A stretch of 5,220 bases of DNA from JAPUDQ01 sp964552765 (GCA_964552765.1 CAZKIA010000033.1:1-5220); one strand, 5' to 3'; numbered from the stretch's first letter, positions 1 to 5,144 are shown. Translations and numbers: made by a program. The notes: generated by a model not told the origin, from the sequence alone.

Positions 1-54
1 CCTACGACCCTCTGTTCCGAAGACAGATGCTCTAATCCACTGAGCTACGGGTGC
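1..54 (-). tRNA. tRNA-Arg (anticodon TCG), 3' end cut off by window edge
   Basis: Read on the minus strand, the sequence opens with the acceptor strand GCACCCG, then TA, a D-stem GCTC/GAGC, and an anticodon arm TCTGT-CTTCGGA-ACAGA. The seven-base loop gives anticodon TCG, which reads CGA arginine codons. The variable loop GGGTC and the first T-stem strand GTAGG follow, and then the window ends, so the T-loop, the 3' acceptor strand and any CCA are not visible. The gene diverges from murB; the gap is 45 bases, measured to the ATG at 100. The identity rests on a fully paired anticodon stem and D-stem. Confidence 0.9.
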
Positions 55-64
55 ACGCTTCAAT

Positions 65-73
65 ATTGTAACA
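65..73 (-). promoter_or_regulatory. Extended -10 promoter of tRNA-Arg
   Basis: On the minus strand the sequence TGTTACAAT is an extended -10 element (TGn followed by TACAAT, five of six matches to TATAAT). Transcription would begin about seven bases on, near position 58, four bases before the mature tRNA. No convincing -35 lies 16-18 bases upstream, which is usual for extended -10 promoters. The same TGn-TACAAT form precedes tRNA-His. Confidence 0.5.
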
Positions 74-92
74 GATTGAGAGCGTGTATACT
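66..92 (+). promoter_or_regulatory. Putative murB promoter giving a leaderless mRNA
   Basis: TATACT at 87-92 matches the -10 consensus in five of six bases. TTGTAA at 66-71 could be a -35, but the spacer is only 15 bases. The last base of the -10 is separated from the ATG at 100 by seven bases, so transcription would start at or next to the A of the start codon. No Shine-Dalgarno sequence is visible before the ATG. Leaderless transcription is inferred from spacing alone. Confidence 0.4.
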
Positions 93-99
93 AAATGAT

Positions 100-1149
100 A
101 TGAAAACTCTCTATAACGAGCCGCTCGCACCCTATACGTCGCTTCGTGTTGGCGGGCCAGCCGAAACGCTAATTATCACCGAGACATTTGAAGAAACCCT
201 GTCAGCTTTGCAGCATACCAAGGGCCAAATGTGGTTCCTCGGTTTTGGCTCCAATAGTTTGGTTAGCGATGCGGGACTGCCTGGCACAACCATCATGTGG
301 CGAGGCGGCACGATGACGATCGATGATACGCTGGTGATTGCTGATGCTGGCATGTGGTGGGATACTGTCGTACGCAGTGCCATCGATCATGGTCTATGGG
401 GTATGGAACTCATGAGTGAGATCCCGAGTAGTGTTGGTGGCGCAGTTCACGGCAACATCGCGGCCTACGGACAACAGGTCAGTGATACGCTGGAATGGAT
501 CGACGTCTATGACACGACATCTCACGAAACTCGTCGGCTCGAGCGAAGCGATATATCATTTTCGTATCGAGCAAGTTCACTACAAGAACAACCACAGCTT
601 ATTATCATGCGGGCGGGATTTCGCCTGGCTCGTACGCCACTTCATGAATTAAAATATGATGCTGCGATTATCGTAGCGAACGAGCTCGGCCTTGAGCCTA
701 GCGTCTTATCGCACTGTCGCGATATTATCATCGAGACACGGCGCCGTGCCGGGTCTATCTATCACCCTGATGAGCCGAATGATATCCACAGTGCCGGATC
801 ATTCTTCAAGAACCCAATGGTTACGGCTGAGCAGGCGGAAGAACTTGCCTCACACGACGAGACGGGTAAAACGCTCGAGCGTATCCGCAATCAAAATCTT
901 ATTCATGGCGGCAATAGTCGTCGTGCCAGTGCCGCCCATGTCCTATTGGCCGCTGGATTTCACCGCGGACAACGATGGGACAAGGTAGAACTTCATCCCA
1001 GTCATGTTCTTAAGCTTTCAACCCTTGATGGAGCAACAGCTCAAGAGGTTTACGATGTCACTCATGAGATCGTCACGACTGTGAGAGAACGGCTTGGTAT
1101 CGAGCTTGAACCAGAAGTAAAATTCCTCGGTAAATTTGATACTAAATAG
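100..1149 (+). CDS. murB: UDP-N-acetylenolpyruvoylglucosamine reductase (MurB)
   Basis: MurB is the cytoplasmic FAD enzyme that uses NADPH to reduce UDP-GlcNAc-enolpyruvate to UDP-MurNAc, the second committed step of peptidoglycan precursor synthesis. The 349-residue product opens with the typical YTSLRVGGPA (residues 12-21) and has FAD-binding segments GFGSNSLVSD (48-57) and SSVGGAVHGNIAAYG (110-124). The catalytic set is present: Arg157 in FSYR, Ser234 in SAGSFFKNP, and Glu338 in LEPEVKFLG. Length and the segment around Tyr186 (ELKY) resemble the E. coli (type I) form. The usual SAGWLI-type stretch after the active-site serine is replaced by SAAHVLLAAGFHRG, so this is a divergent member. 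The open frame extends back to a TTG at 76, but the ATG at 100 starts exactly where homologues begin and just after a -10 box, so it is preferred. It converges with glyA with no hairpin terminator between them. Confidence 0.95.
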   Translation: MKTLYNEPLAPYTSLRVGGPAETLIITETFEETLSALQHTKGQMWFLGFGSNSLVSDAGLPGTTIMWRGGTMTIDDTLVIADAGMWWDTVVRSAIDHGLWGMELMSEIPSSVGGAVHGNIAAYGQQVSDTLEWIDVYDTTSHETRRLERSDISFSYRASSLQEQPQLIIMRAGFRLARTPLHELKYDAAIIVANELGLEPSVLSHCRDIIIETRRRAGSIYHPDEPNDIHSAGSFFKNPMVTAEQAEELASHDETGKTLERIRNQNLIHGGNSRRASAAHVLLAAGFHRGQRWDKVELHPSHVLKLSTLDGATAQEVYDVTHEIVTTVRERLGIELEPEVKFLGKFDTK

Positions 1150-1163
1150 TCCATGCTCGCCCT

Positions 1164-2435
1164 CTATGAAGGTAGCGGAAAGTCTTTGACGAATTTTTTC
1201 ACCTCAGCGTGAATCGTTTTTAGTGCGGCTGTGTCATCGCGATGTTCGATCGCTTGCTTCATCCACTCAGCAATACGAGCCATATGCTCCTCGCGCAAAC
1301 CCCGTGTCGTCAGTGCCGGTGTACCCAGGCGTATGCCACTTGGACGAAATCGCGGCAATGGGTCATCGGCAATGGCATTTTTGTTGAGTGTCAGCCCAAT
1401 TGCATCCATGGCTGTCTCGGCCTCGTGGCCATCGATACCAAAACTACTATAGACATCAGCCAAGATTAAATGATTACTGGTACCACCCGTCACAAGCTTA
1501 AACCCTCGACTGTGTAGCTCATCAGCTAGCGCTGCTGCATTTTTGACGATCTGCTGGGCATAGTCGTGAAATTCTGGCTGCAACGCTTCATAAAAACACA
1601 CTGCCTTCGCCGCAATCACGTGCATATGTGGGCCACCTTGCGTGCCAGGAAAAACCGAACGATCAATCAACGTTGGGATATTTTCAATCGTTTTTTCCGG
1701 AGCCTTAAGTGGACTGCTAACCGTACCCATACTCAGGATCAAACCGCCCCGCGGGCCACGTAGTGTCTTATGCGTCGTGGTGGTCATAACATGAAATCCC
1801 ACGTCGAGTGGATTCTTGGCAACCCCTCCCGCGATAAGTCCCGCGATATGCGCCATATCCGCCATGAGAAGTGCCCCGACTTCGTTGCCAATGGCCACAA
1901 ACTTTTCATAGTCAAGCTCGCGTGGATAGGCCGAAAATCCTGCAAGAATAATCTTTGGCTTGTGCGCGAGTGCGAGCTCGCGGAGTTCATCATAATCAAT
2001 CTCGCCTGTCGCGGGATCTTTCATCTTGTAGCGCACAAAATTATATAGCTGCGCACTGCGTGTCACCGGCGCACCATGTGTTAGGTGTCCGCCATGGCTG
2101 AGATCCATTGCAAGTACCGTATCACCTGGCTCCAGCCACGCATGATAGACCGCTTCATTGGCGGGAGCACCCGAATGCGGCTGCACATTGGCGTGGTCAG
2201 CCCGAAATAATTGCTTCGCTCGATCAATCGCTAGCTGTTCGATTGCATCAGTAAACTCCTGACCGCCATAATACCGTTTGCCAGGATAGCCTTCAGAATA
2301 TTTATTCGTCAATTCGCTACCGAGAGCAGTGAGCACATCACGCGAGACATAGTTTTCTGAAGGGATGAGCTCAAGCCCCTCAGCCTGGCGCTGTTTTTCT
2401 TGCTGGATAAGTGTTTGTACGGCAACATCTTGCAT
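1164..2435 (-). CDS. glyA: Serine hydroxymethyltransferase (GlyA)
   Basis: GlyA is a cytoplasmic PLP enzyme that interconverts serine plus tetrahydrofolate with glycine plus 5,10-methylene-THF, supplying glycine and one-carbon units. The 423-residue product is full length and has the family motifs in order: SENYVS (26-31), YSEGYPGKRYYGG (46-58), NVQPHSGAPAN (83-93), SHGGHLTHG (113-121), MADMAHIAGL (191-200), the PLP lysine Lys223 in TTTTHKTLRGPRGG, VFPGTQGGPHMH (261-272), and RPSGIRLGTPALTTRG (364-379). Between GGLIL and VFPG there are 26 residues where E. coli has 16, an insertion rich in SPLKAPEKTIENIP. In my recollection this is common in candidate-phyla enzymes. The ATG is preceded by AAAGGAGA at an appropriate distance, which fixes the start. 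It diverges from HTH-murA and is likely monocistronic here. Confidence 0.97.
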   Translation of the reverse strand: MQDVAVQTLIQQEKQRQAEGLELIPSENYVSRDVLTALGSELTNKYSEGYPGKRYYGGQEFTDAIEQLAIDRAKQLFRADHANVQPHSGAPANEAVYHAWLEPGDTVLAMDLSHGGHLTHGAPVTRSAQLYNFVRYKMKDPATGEIDYDELRELALAHKPKIILAGFSAYPRELDYEKFVAIGNEVGALLMADMAHIAGLIAGGVAKNPLDVGFHVMTTTTHKTLRGPRGGLILSMGTVSSPLKAPEKTIENIPTLIDRSVFPGTQGGPHMHVIAAKAVCFYEALQPEFHDYAQQIVKNAAALADELHSRGFKLVTGGTSNHLILADVYSSFGIDGHEAETAMDAIGLTLNKNAIADDPLPRFRPSGIRLGTPALTTRGLREEHMARIAEWMKQAIEHRDDTAALKTIHAEVKKFVKDFPLPS

Positions 2436-2440
2436 AGGTA

Positions 2441-2448
2441 TCTCCTTT
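2441..2448 (-). promoter_or_regulatory. Strong Shine-Dalgarno site of glyA
   Basis: On the minus strand AAAGGAGA is followed by ACCT-type spacer sequence and the ATG at 2435, with the AGGAG core six bases from the start codon. It contrasts with the absence of any such site before murB and HTH-murA and confirms the glyA start. Confidence 0.85.
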
Positions 2449-2456
2449 GTAATAAT

Positions 2457-2507
2457 TTTATACCATTTGAGGCGTTGCGCGTATTAGATCATAGCTATAG
2501 TATATCA
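2457..2507 (-). promoter_or_regulatory. Two candidate extended -10 promoters of glyA
   Basis: Two extended -10 elements lie upstream of glyA on the minus strand. TGATATACT at 2499-2507 would give a leader of roughly 55 bases. TGGTATAAA at 2457-2465 would start transcription near 2450, leaving just enough leader to hold the Shine-Dalgarno site. Neither has a good -35. The distal one lies about 20 bases from the palindrome in the divergent HTH-murA promoter. No riboswitch fold is apparent in the short leader. Confidence 0.4.
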
Positions 2508-2520
2508 CTGACATCTGTAC

Positions 2521-2549
2521 TTGACGATATATCATAGATGATATATGTT
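2521..2549 (+). promoter_or_regulatory. Putative HTH-murA promoter, leaderless geometry
   Basis: TTGACG (2521-2526) matches the -35 consensus in five of six bases. After a 17-base spacer, TATGTT (2544-2549) matches the -10 in four of six. Six bases later is the ATG at 2556, so the transcript would begin at the start codon. No Shine-Dalgarno sequence precedes that ATG. This spacing is the main reason for choosing 2556 over the in-frame ATG at 2538, which would lie inside the promoter. Confidence 0.5.
2527..2546 (+). promoter_or_regulatory. Operator-like palindrome between -35 and -10 of HTH-murA
   Basis: ATATATCAT, two bases (AG), then ATGATATAT form a perfect 9+2+9 inverted repeat. It fills the spacer between the putative -35 and -10 boxes and overlaps the -10. 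This is a classic position for a repressor operator, and XRE-family proteins normally bind short two-fold symmetric sites as dimers. TATATCA, part of the left half-site, recurs at 2501-2507 within the distal glyA -10 region. That the HTH domain encoded just downstream binds here is inference. Confidence 0.5.
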
Positions 2550-2555
2550 GTAGAC

Positions 2556-4076
2556 ATGAGTGATTACAAAAAACGAATCGGGGCGCTCATTCGACAAACT
2601 CGCACTGAGCGTGGTATGACACAGCACGAATTTGCAACCTCTCTTGGCACCAGCCAAAGTGCAGTAAACCGTATCGAAAATGGTGGCCAAAATGTCTCAC
2701 TTGAGATGCTAGCGCGAATCGGCGAAGTACTGAGTAGCGACATCGTATCGCTCAATACAACGGGCAATAACCTAGAGATCCACGGTGGTCGCAAACTTCA
2801 CGGTGAGATCGAAGTGAAAACAAGTAAAAATGCGGCTGTCGCCTTGCTCTGCGCGGCGCTGCTCAATAAAGGCACGACAACTCTTCGTCGCGTGGCTCGT
2901 ATCGAAGAGGTTAATCGCATCATCGAGGTGCTTAATAGCATCGGAGTTAAAACTCGCTGGATCGAGCCAGAAAACGACCTCATCATTACTCCTCCTACGC
3001 GACTGAGGCTTGAGAATATGGATGTCGAAGCAGCCAAGAAAACCCGTACAGTTATCATGTTCCTCGGGCCACTACTTCATCAACACAAATCATTCCGTTT
3101 GCCCTATGCTGGTGGATGTAGCCTTGGTACGCGTACTGTGGAGCCACACCTCGATGGACTCAAGCATTTTGGCCTCAGCGTCGAAGCTGAGTCTGAATAT
3201 TATCAGGCTACGGTCAAAAAAACCTCTCCGAACGGTACGATTGTCCTGACCGAACGAGGCGATACTGTGACCGAAAATCTCTTGATGGCAGCAGCACTAT
3301 ATGACGGTGATATCATTATACGCAATGCTAGCCCCAACTACATGGTGCAAGATATTTGTTTCTTTTTGCAAAAATTGGGGGTAAAGATAGAAGGTATCGG
3401 TACAACCATCCTGCGCGTACGTGGTCTTAAGACCATTAAGAAAAACATCGATTATTCTCCGTCTGAAGATCCAATCGAAGCCATGAGCTTCATCGCCGCC
3501 GCTATCGTAACGCACTCTGAATTAACTATTAAACGAGCACCGATTGAGTTTCTTGAGCTTGAGCTCGCAACCCTTGCTGGCATGGGTCTTGTCTATACGA
3601 CATCTCAAGAGTATGCAGCACGCAACCAACATACTCGGCTGGTGGATATCACTATTAAGCCATCAACGCTTACTGCCCCTAAAGACAAGATGCATGCCCT
3701 GCCGTTTCCTGGAATAAATATGGATAATCTACCCTTTATGGGACTTATCGCCACCGTCGCAAAAGGCCGTACGCTCGTCCATGACTGGAGTTATGAAAAT
3801 CGCGCGATCTACTTCACTGACTTAACCGACCTCAATGCACGTGTTGAATTACTTGATCCTCACCGTGTTTATATCTATGGCCCGACCAAATGGCGACCCA
3901 CTGAGATGGTTGCCCCGCCCGCTCTACGTCCAACCGTCGTCATACTACTGGCAATGCTTGCCACACCAGGTACATCTATCCTCCGCAATGTCTACCAGAT
4001 GGATCGCGGCTATGAACAGCTCGCCTCACGCCTTAATACGATTGGCGCTGATATACGACCGCTGATAAGTCTGTAG
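2556..4076 (+). CDS. murA: XRE helix-turn-helix fused to UDP-GlcNAc 1-carboxyvinyltransferase (MurA)
   Basis: The C-terminal part is MurA, which transfers enolpyruvate from PEP to UDP-GlcNAc, the first committed step of peptidoglycan synthesis. Numbering from the ATG at 2556 (506 residues), residues 3-66 form an XRE/HTH_3 domain with MTQ at 21-23 and recognition helix TSQSAVNRIENG at 32-43. MurA begins near residue 73. Expected residues are present: Lys91-Asn92 (TSKNAA), Arg164 (KTRTVIMFLGP), Cys188 in the loop AGGCSLGTR with Arg193, TENLLMAA (239-246), Asp390 in FPGINMD, ENR (414-416), and Arg484 in MDRGYE. The loop cysteine is the fosfomycin target in most MurA enzymes. The usual DLRA motif reads ALRP at 456-459, so one conserved aspartate is lost. 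Ordinary MurA is about 420 residues; the extra 70-odd are the HTH. An in-frame ATG at 2538 would add six residues. The gene converges on the sortase gene. Double activity as enzyme and regulator is inferred. Confidence 0.92.
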   Translation: MSDYKKRIGALIRQTRTERGMTQHEFATSLGTSQSAVNRIENGGQNVSLEMLARIGEVLSSDIVSLNTTGNNLEIHGGRKLHGEIEVKTSKNAAVALLCAALLNKGTTTLRRVARIEEVNRIIEVLNSIGVKTRWIEPENDLIITPPTRLRLENMDVEAAKKTRTVIMFLGPLLHQHKSFRLPYAGGCSLGTRTVEPHLDGLKHFGLSVEAESEYYQATVKKTSPNGTIVLTERGDTVTENLLMAAALYDGDIIIRNASPNYMVQDICFFLQKLGVKIEGIGTTILRVRGLKTIKKNIDYSPSEDPIEAMSFIAAAIVTHSELTIKRAPIEFLELELATLAGMGLVYTTSQEYAARNQHTRLVDITIKPSTLTAPKDKMHALPFPGINMDNLPFMGLIATVAKGRTLVHDWSYENRAIYFTDLTDLNARVELLDPHRVYIYGPTKWRPTEMVAPPALRPTVVILLAMLATPGTSILRNVYQMDRGYEQLASRLNTIGADIRPLISL

Positions 4077-4077
4077 G

Positions 4078-4731
4078 CTAGGGTGTAGATGCTTTAATCT
4101 TTGGGCCAGTCTCTGTCCAGGCAACGGTGCCGATTGGGTGTGCTTCGATAACTTCTCGACCAGCATCTGGCCCGCGCAGGTCACACGAGTACATCGTCAA
4201 TTTTGGATCAGTTGATGCACTCTCGATTGACACCTCAGTCGCCGCTACTTTATAGCGTTTCGTGACACCATAAACATAACGAGTACCCTGATAATCGACA
4301 AATATTTGATCGCCGGATTCAAGCTTTTCTATGTGATAAAACGGGGATTTTGCCCGTGTTTGATCGGGCGTTAATCCCAGGTTAAAGCGGTGAGCCGCAA
4401 GGACAAAATTGCCTCCTTTGACTGGGTCACCATTTTGCGGGACGCGATGCCATGCGCCACCTTCGAGCGTCTTGTCATTTACGCCGACAACAATCTCAAC
4501 ATCGACACCAATCTTTGGTACGTACAGACGATTCTTATCGAGACTTGGCTGTCGTTGCTTGAGCGTTTTTGTCACAGCGGCGACTTCTGTCGAGAGCGAC
4601 GAAGGGAGCGACGGAGCAATCGTGTTGAGAAGCAAATACGAACCACCAATAATACCAATGAATGGGATAACTAGTAACAGCTTGCTTGATTTCTGACGAT
4701 CAATTATTCCGTTTTTGTAGTGATACTTCAT
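4078..4731 (-). CDS. Sortase family transpeptidase, membrane-anchored
   Basis: Sortases are cysteine transpeptidases on the outer face of the membrane that cut a C-terminal sorting signal and attach the protein to peptidoglycan or to another surface subunit. The 217-residue product has a short basic N-terminus, one membrane segment at about residues 17-37 (LLLVIPFIGIIGGSYLLL), a linker, and a sortase domain from about residue 68. The catalytic triad is clear: His114 in LAAHRF, Cys183 in LTMYSC, and Arg192 in GREVIEAHP. YVPKIGVDVEIVVG (70-83) is the usual start of the beta-barrel. The length and single N-terminal anchor fit class D/E-like housekeeping sortases, but I cannot assign the class firmly. 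No sorting-signal substrate is encoded in the window. AGGTG lies eight bases before the ATG, supporting this start. Its stop codon is one base from that of HTH-murA on the opposite strand. Confidence 0.93.
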   Translation of the reverse strand: MKYHYKNGIIDRQKSSKLLLVIPFIGIIGGSYLLLNTIAPSLPSSLSTEVAAVTKTLKQRQPSLDKNRLYVPKIGVDVEIVVGVNDKTLEGGAWHRVPQNGDPVKGGNFVLAAHRFNLGLTPDQTRAKSPFYHIEKLESGDQIFVDYQGTRYVYGVTKRYKVAATEVSIESASTDPKLTMYSCDLRGPDAGREVIEAHPIGTVAWTETGPKIKASTP

Positions 4732-4739
4732 TTTCTTAA

Positions 4740-4744
4740 CACCT
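4740..4744 (-). promoter_or_regulatory. Shine-Dalgarno site of the sortase gene
   Basis: On the minus strand AGGTG stands eight bases before the ATG at 4731. It would pair with the CACCT of the 16S anti-Shine-Dalgarno sequence and fixes the start of the sortase. Confidence 0.65.
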
Positions 4745-4788
4745 AATGTTTATCTCTCATTTTTCCTAAGAAGGCGATTAACATCATT

Positions 4789-4817
4789 ATTGTAACGACA
4801 AGCACGAGCATTGTCAA
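4789..4817 (-). promoter_or_regulatory. Near-consensus sigma-70 promoter of the sortase gene
   Basis: On the minus strand TTGACA (4812-4817, perfect -35) is followed by a 17-base spacer and TACAAT (4789-4794, five of six -10 matches). Transcription would start near 4782, giving a leader of about 50 bases that contains the AGGTG ribosome site. It is one of the two best housekeeping-type promoters in the window. Confidence 0.7.
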
Positions 4818-4833
4818 AAACATATCTAACGTG

Positions 4834-4862
4834 ATGACAAACCCGCCTCTGTTTGATACAAT
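4834..4862 (+). promoter_or_regulatory. Promoter of tRNA-His
   Basis: ATGACA (4834-4839, five of six) is separated by 17 bases from TACAAT (4857-4862). The -10 is extended by TGA at 4854-4856. Transcription would begin near 4869, about 14 bases before the mature 5' end, leaving a short leader for RNase P to remove. It diverges from the sortase promoter, the two -35 boxes being 16 bases apart. Confidence 0.65.
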
Positions 4863-4882
4863 TACACGTGCTTGATTGATAT

Positions 4883-4960
4883 GGCGGACGTAGCTCAGTT
4901 GGTTAGAGCGCTGGTCTGTGGATCCGGAGGTCGTGGGTTCAAGCCCCATCGTTCGCCCCA
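4883..4960 (+). tRNA. tRNA-His (anticodon GTG), CCA encoded
   Basis: The gene folds as a full cloverleaf: acceptor GCGGACG paired with CGTTCGC, TA at 8-9, D-stem GCTC/GAGC, anticodon arm CTGGT-CTGTGGA-TCCGG with anticodon GTG, variable loop AGGTC, and T-arm GTGGG-TTCAAGC-CCCAT. An extra G at the 5' end (G-1, position 4883) pairs with discriminator C73 (4957), the identity element specific to tRNA-His, which supports the call independently of the anticodon. The 3' CCA is encoded at 4958-4960. The closing pair of the anticodon stem is a T-T mismatch, a minor departure. It probably stands alone with its own promoter and terminator-like palindrome. Confidence 0.95.
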
Positions 4961-4998
4961 AGTAAAATACCGTAGCTAGCTACGGTATTTTACTTGGG
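4957..4998. terminator. Perfect 42-base palindrome after tRNA-His, probable bidirectional terminator
   Basis: Two 21-base arms (4957-4977 and 4978-4998) are exact reverse complements with no spacer, opening with CCCAAGTAAAATACC and closing with its complement. The GC-rich centre (ACCGTAGC/GCTACGGT) is flanked by AAAAT on the left and ATTTTACTT on the right, the layout of an intrinsic terminator usable in both directions, although the T-rich tail is interrupted by AC. The left arm includes C73 and the CCA of the tRNA, so in the precursor the mature 3' end would be base-paired. Confidence 0.6.
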
Positions 4999-5013
4999 AT
5001 GTATTAGGTAGGA

Positions 5014-5110
5014 TTTGCTCTCACGACACGCCAGCAATTGCTGGCGTAAGTCGTGGGTTCAGCGTAGTGAGCAAAGGAACGCGAGAGCTCGCTCTCGACC
5101 CTTTGTGAAC
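5014..5110. repeat. Nested inverted repeats (structured intergenic element)
   Basis: A perfect 20-base palindrome at 5028-5047 (arms ACGCCAGCAA/TTGCTGGCGT) is extended by CACGAC (5022-5027) and GTCGTG (5050-5055), giving 16 pairs with an AA bulge. TTTGCTC (5014-5020) and GAGCAAA (5069-5075) enclose it. A second hairpin follows: AAAGG (5073-5077) with CCTTT (5100-5104) around CGAGAG-CTCG-CTCTCG (5082-5097), itself enclosed by GTTCA (5057-5061) and TGAAC (5106-5110). Several of these pairings overlap and so compete. No ORF with family features covers the stretch. It could be a small RNA, a repeated intergenic element, or a leader of a gene beyond the window. Confidence 0.55.
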
Positions 5111-5115
5111 TGAGG

Positions 5116-5143
5116 AGCGAAGTGACGCCATCGCTGATTTTTT
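5116..5143 (+). terminator. Possible intrinsic terminator with six-T tract
   Basis: AGCGA (5116-5120) can pair with TCGCT (5131-5135), leaving a ten-base loop, and GA plus six T's (5138-5143) follow. The stem is short. Alternatively CGCTGA (5132-5137) can pair with TCAGCG at 5059-5064 far upstream, closing the whole second hairpin domain just before the T-tract. Either fold would place a stem next to the T's, as in rho-independent termination. Confidence 0.35.
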
Positions 5144-5144
5144 A

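Noticed and set aside
76..99. TTG at 76 as the murB start
   Set aside because: The eight extra residues match nothing in the family, overlap the probable -10 box, and no ribosome site precedes the TTG.
2538..2555. ATG at 2538 as the HTH-murA start
   Set aside because: It lies inside the palindrome and upstream of the inferred transcription start, and XRE domains commonly begin close to the Met at 2556. It cannot be excluded if another promoter is used.
2436..2555. Glycine or THF riboswitch upstream of glyA
   Set aside because: The region is too short and has none of the conserved aptamer segments I would recognise.
4743..4961. A 72-codon minus-strand frame read as a protein starting MGRTMGLEPTTS
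   Set aside because: Its first half is the antisense of tRNA-His, a well-known source of false proteins with LEPTTSG-like text, and its second half overlaps the sortase promoter. Only the 26-codon tail deserves any doubt.
5014..5110. CRISPR array or transposon ends
   Set aside because: The repeats are inverted and each occurs once, with no regular spacers, no transposase frame and no flanking target duplication in view.
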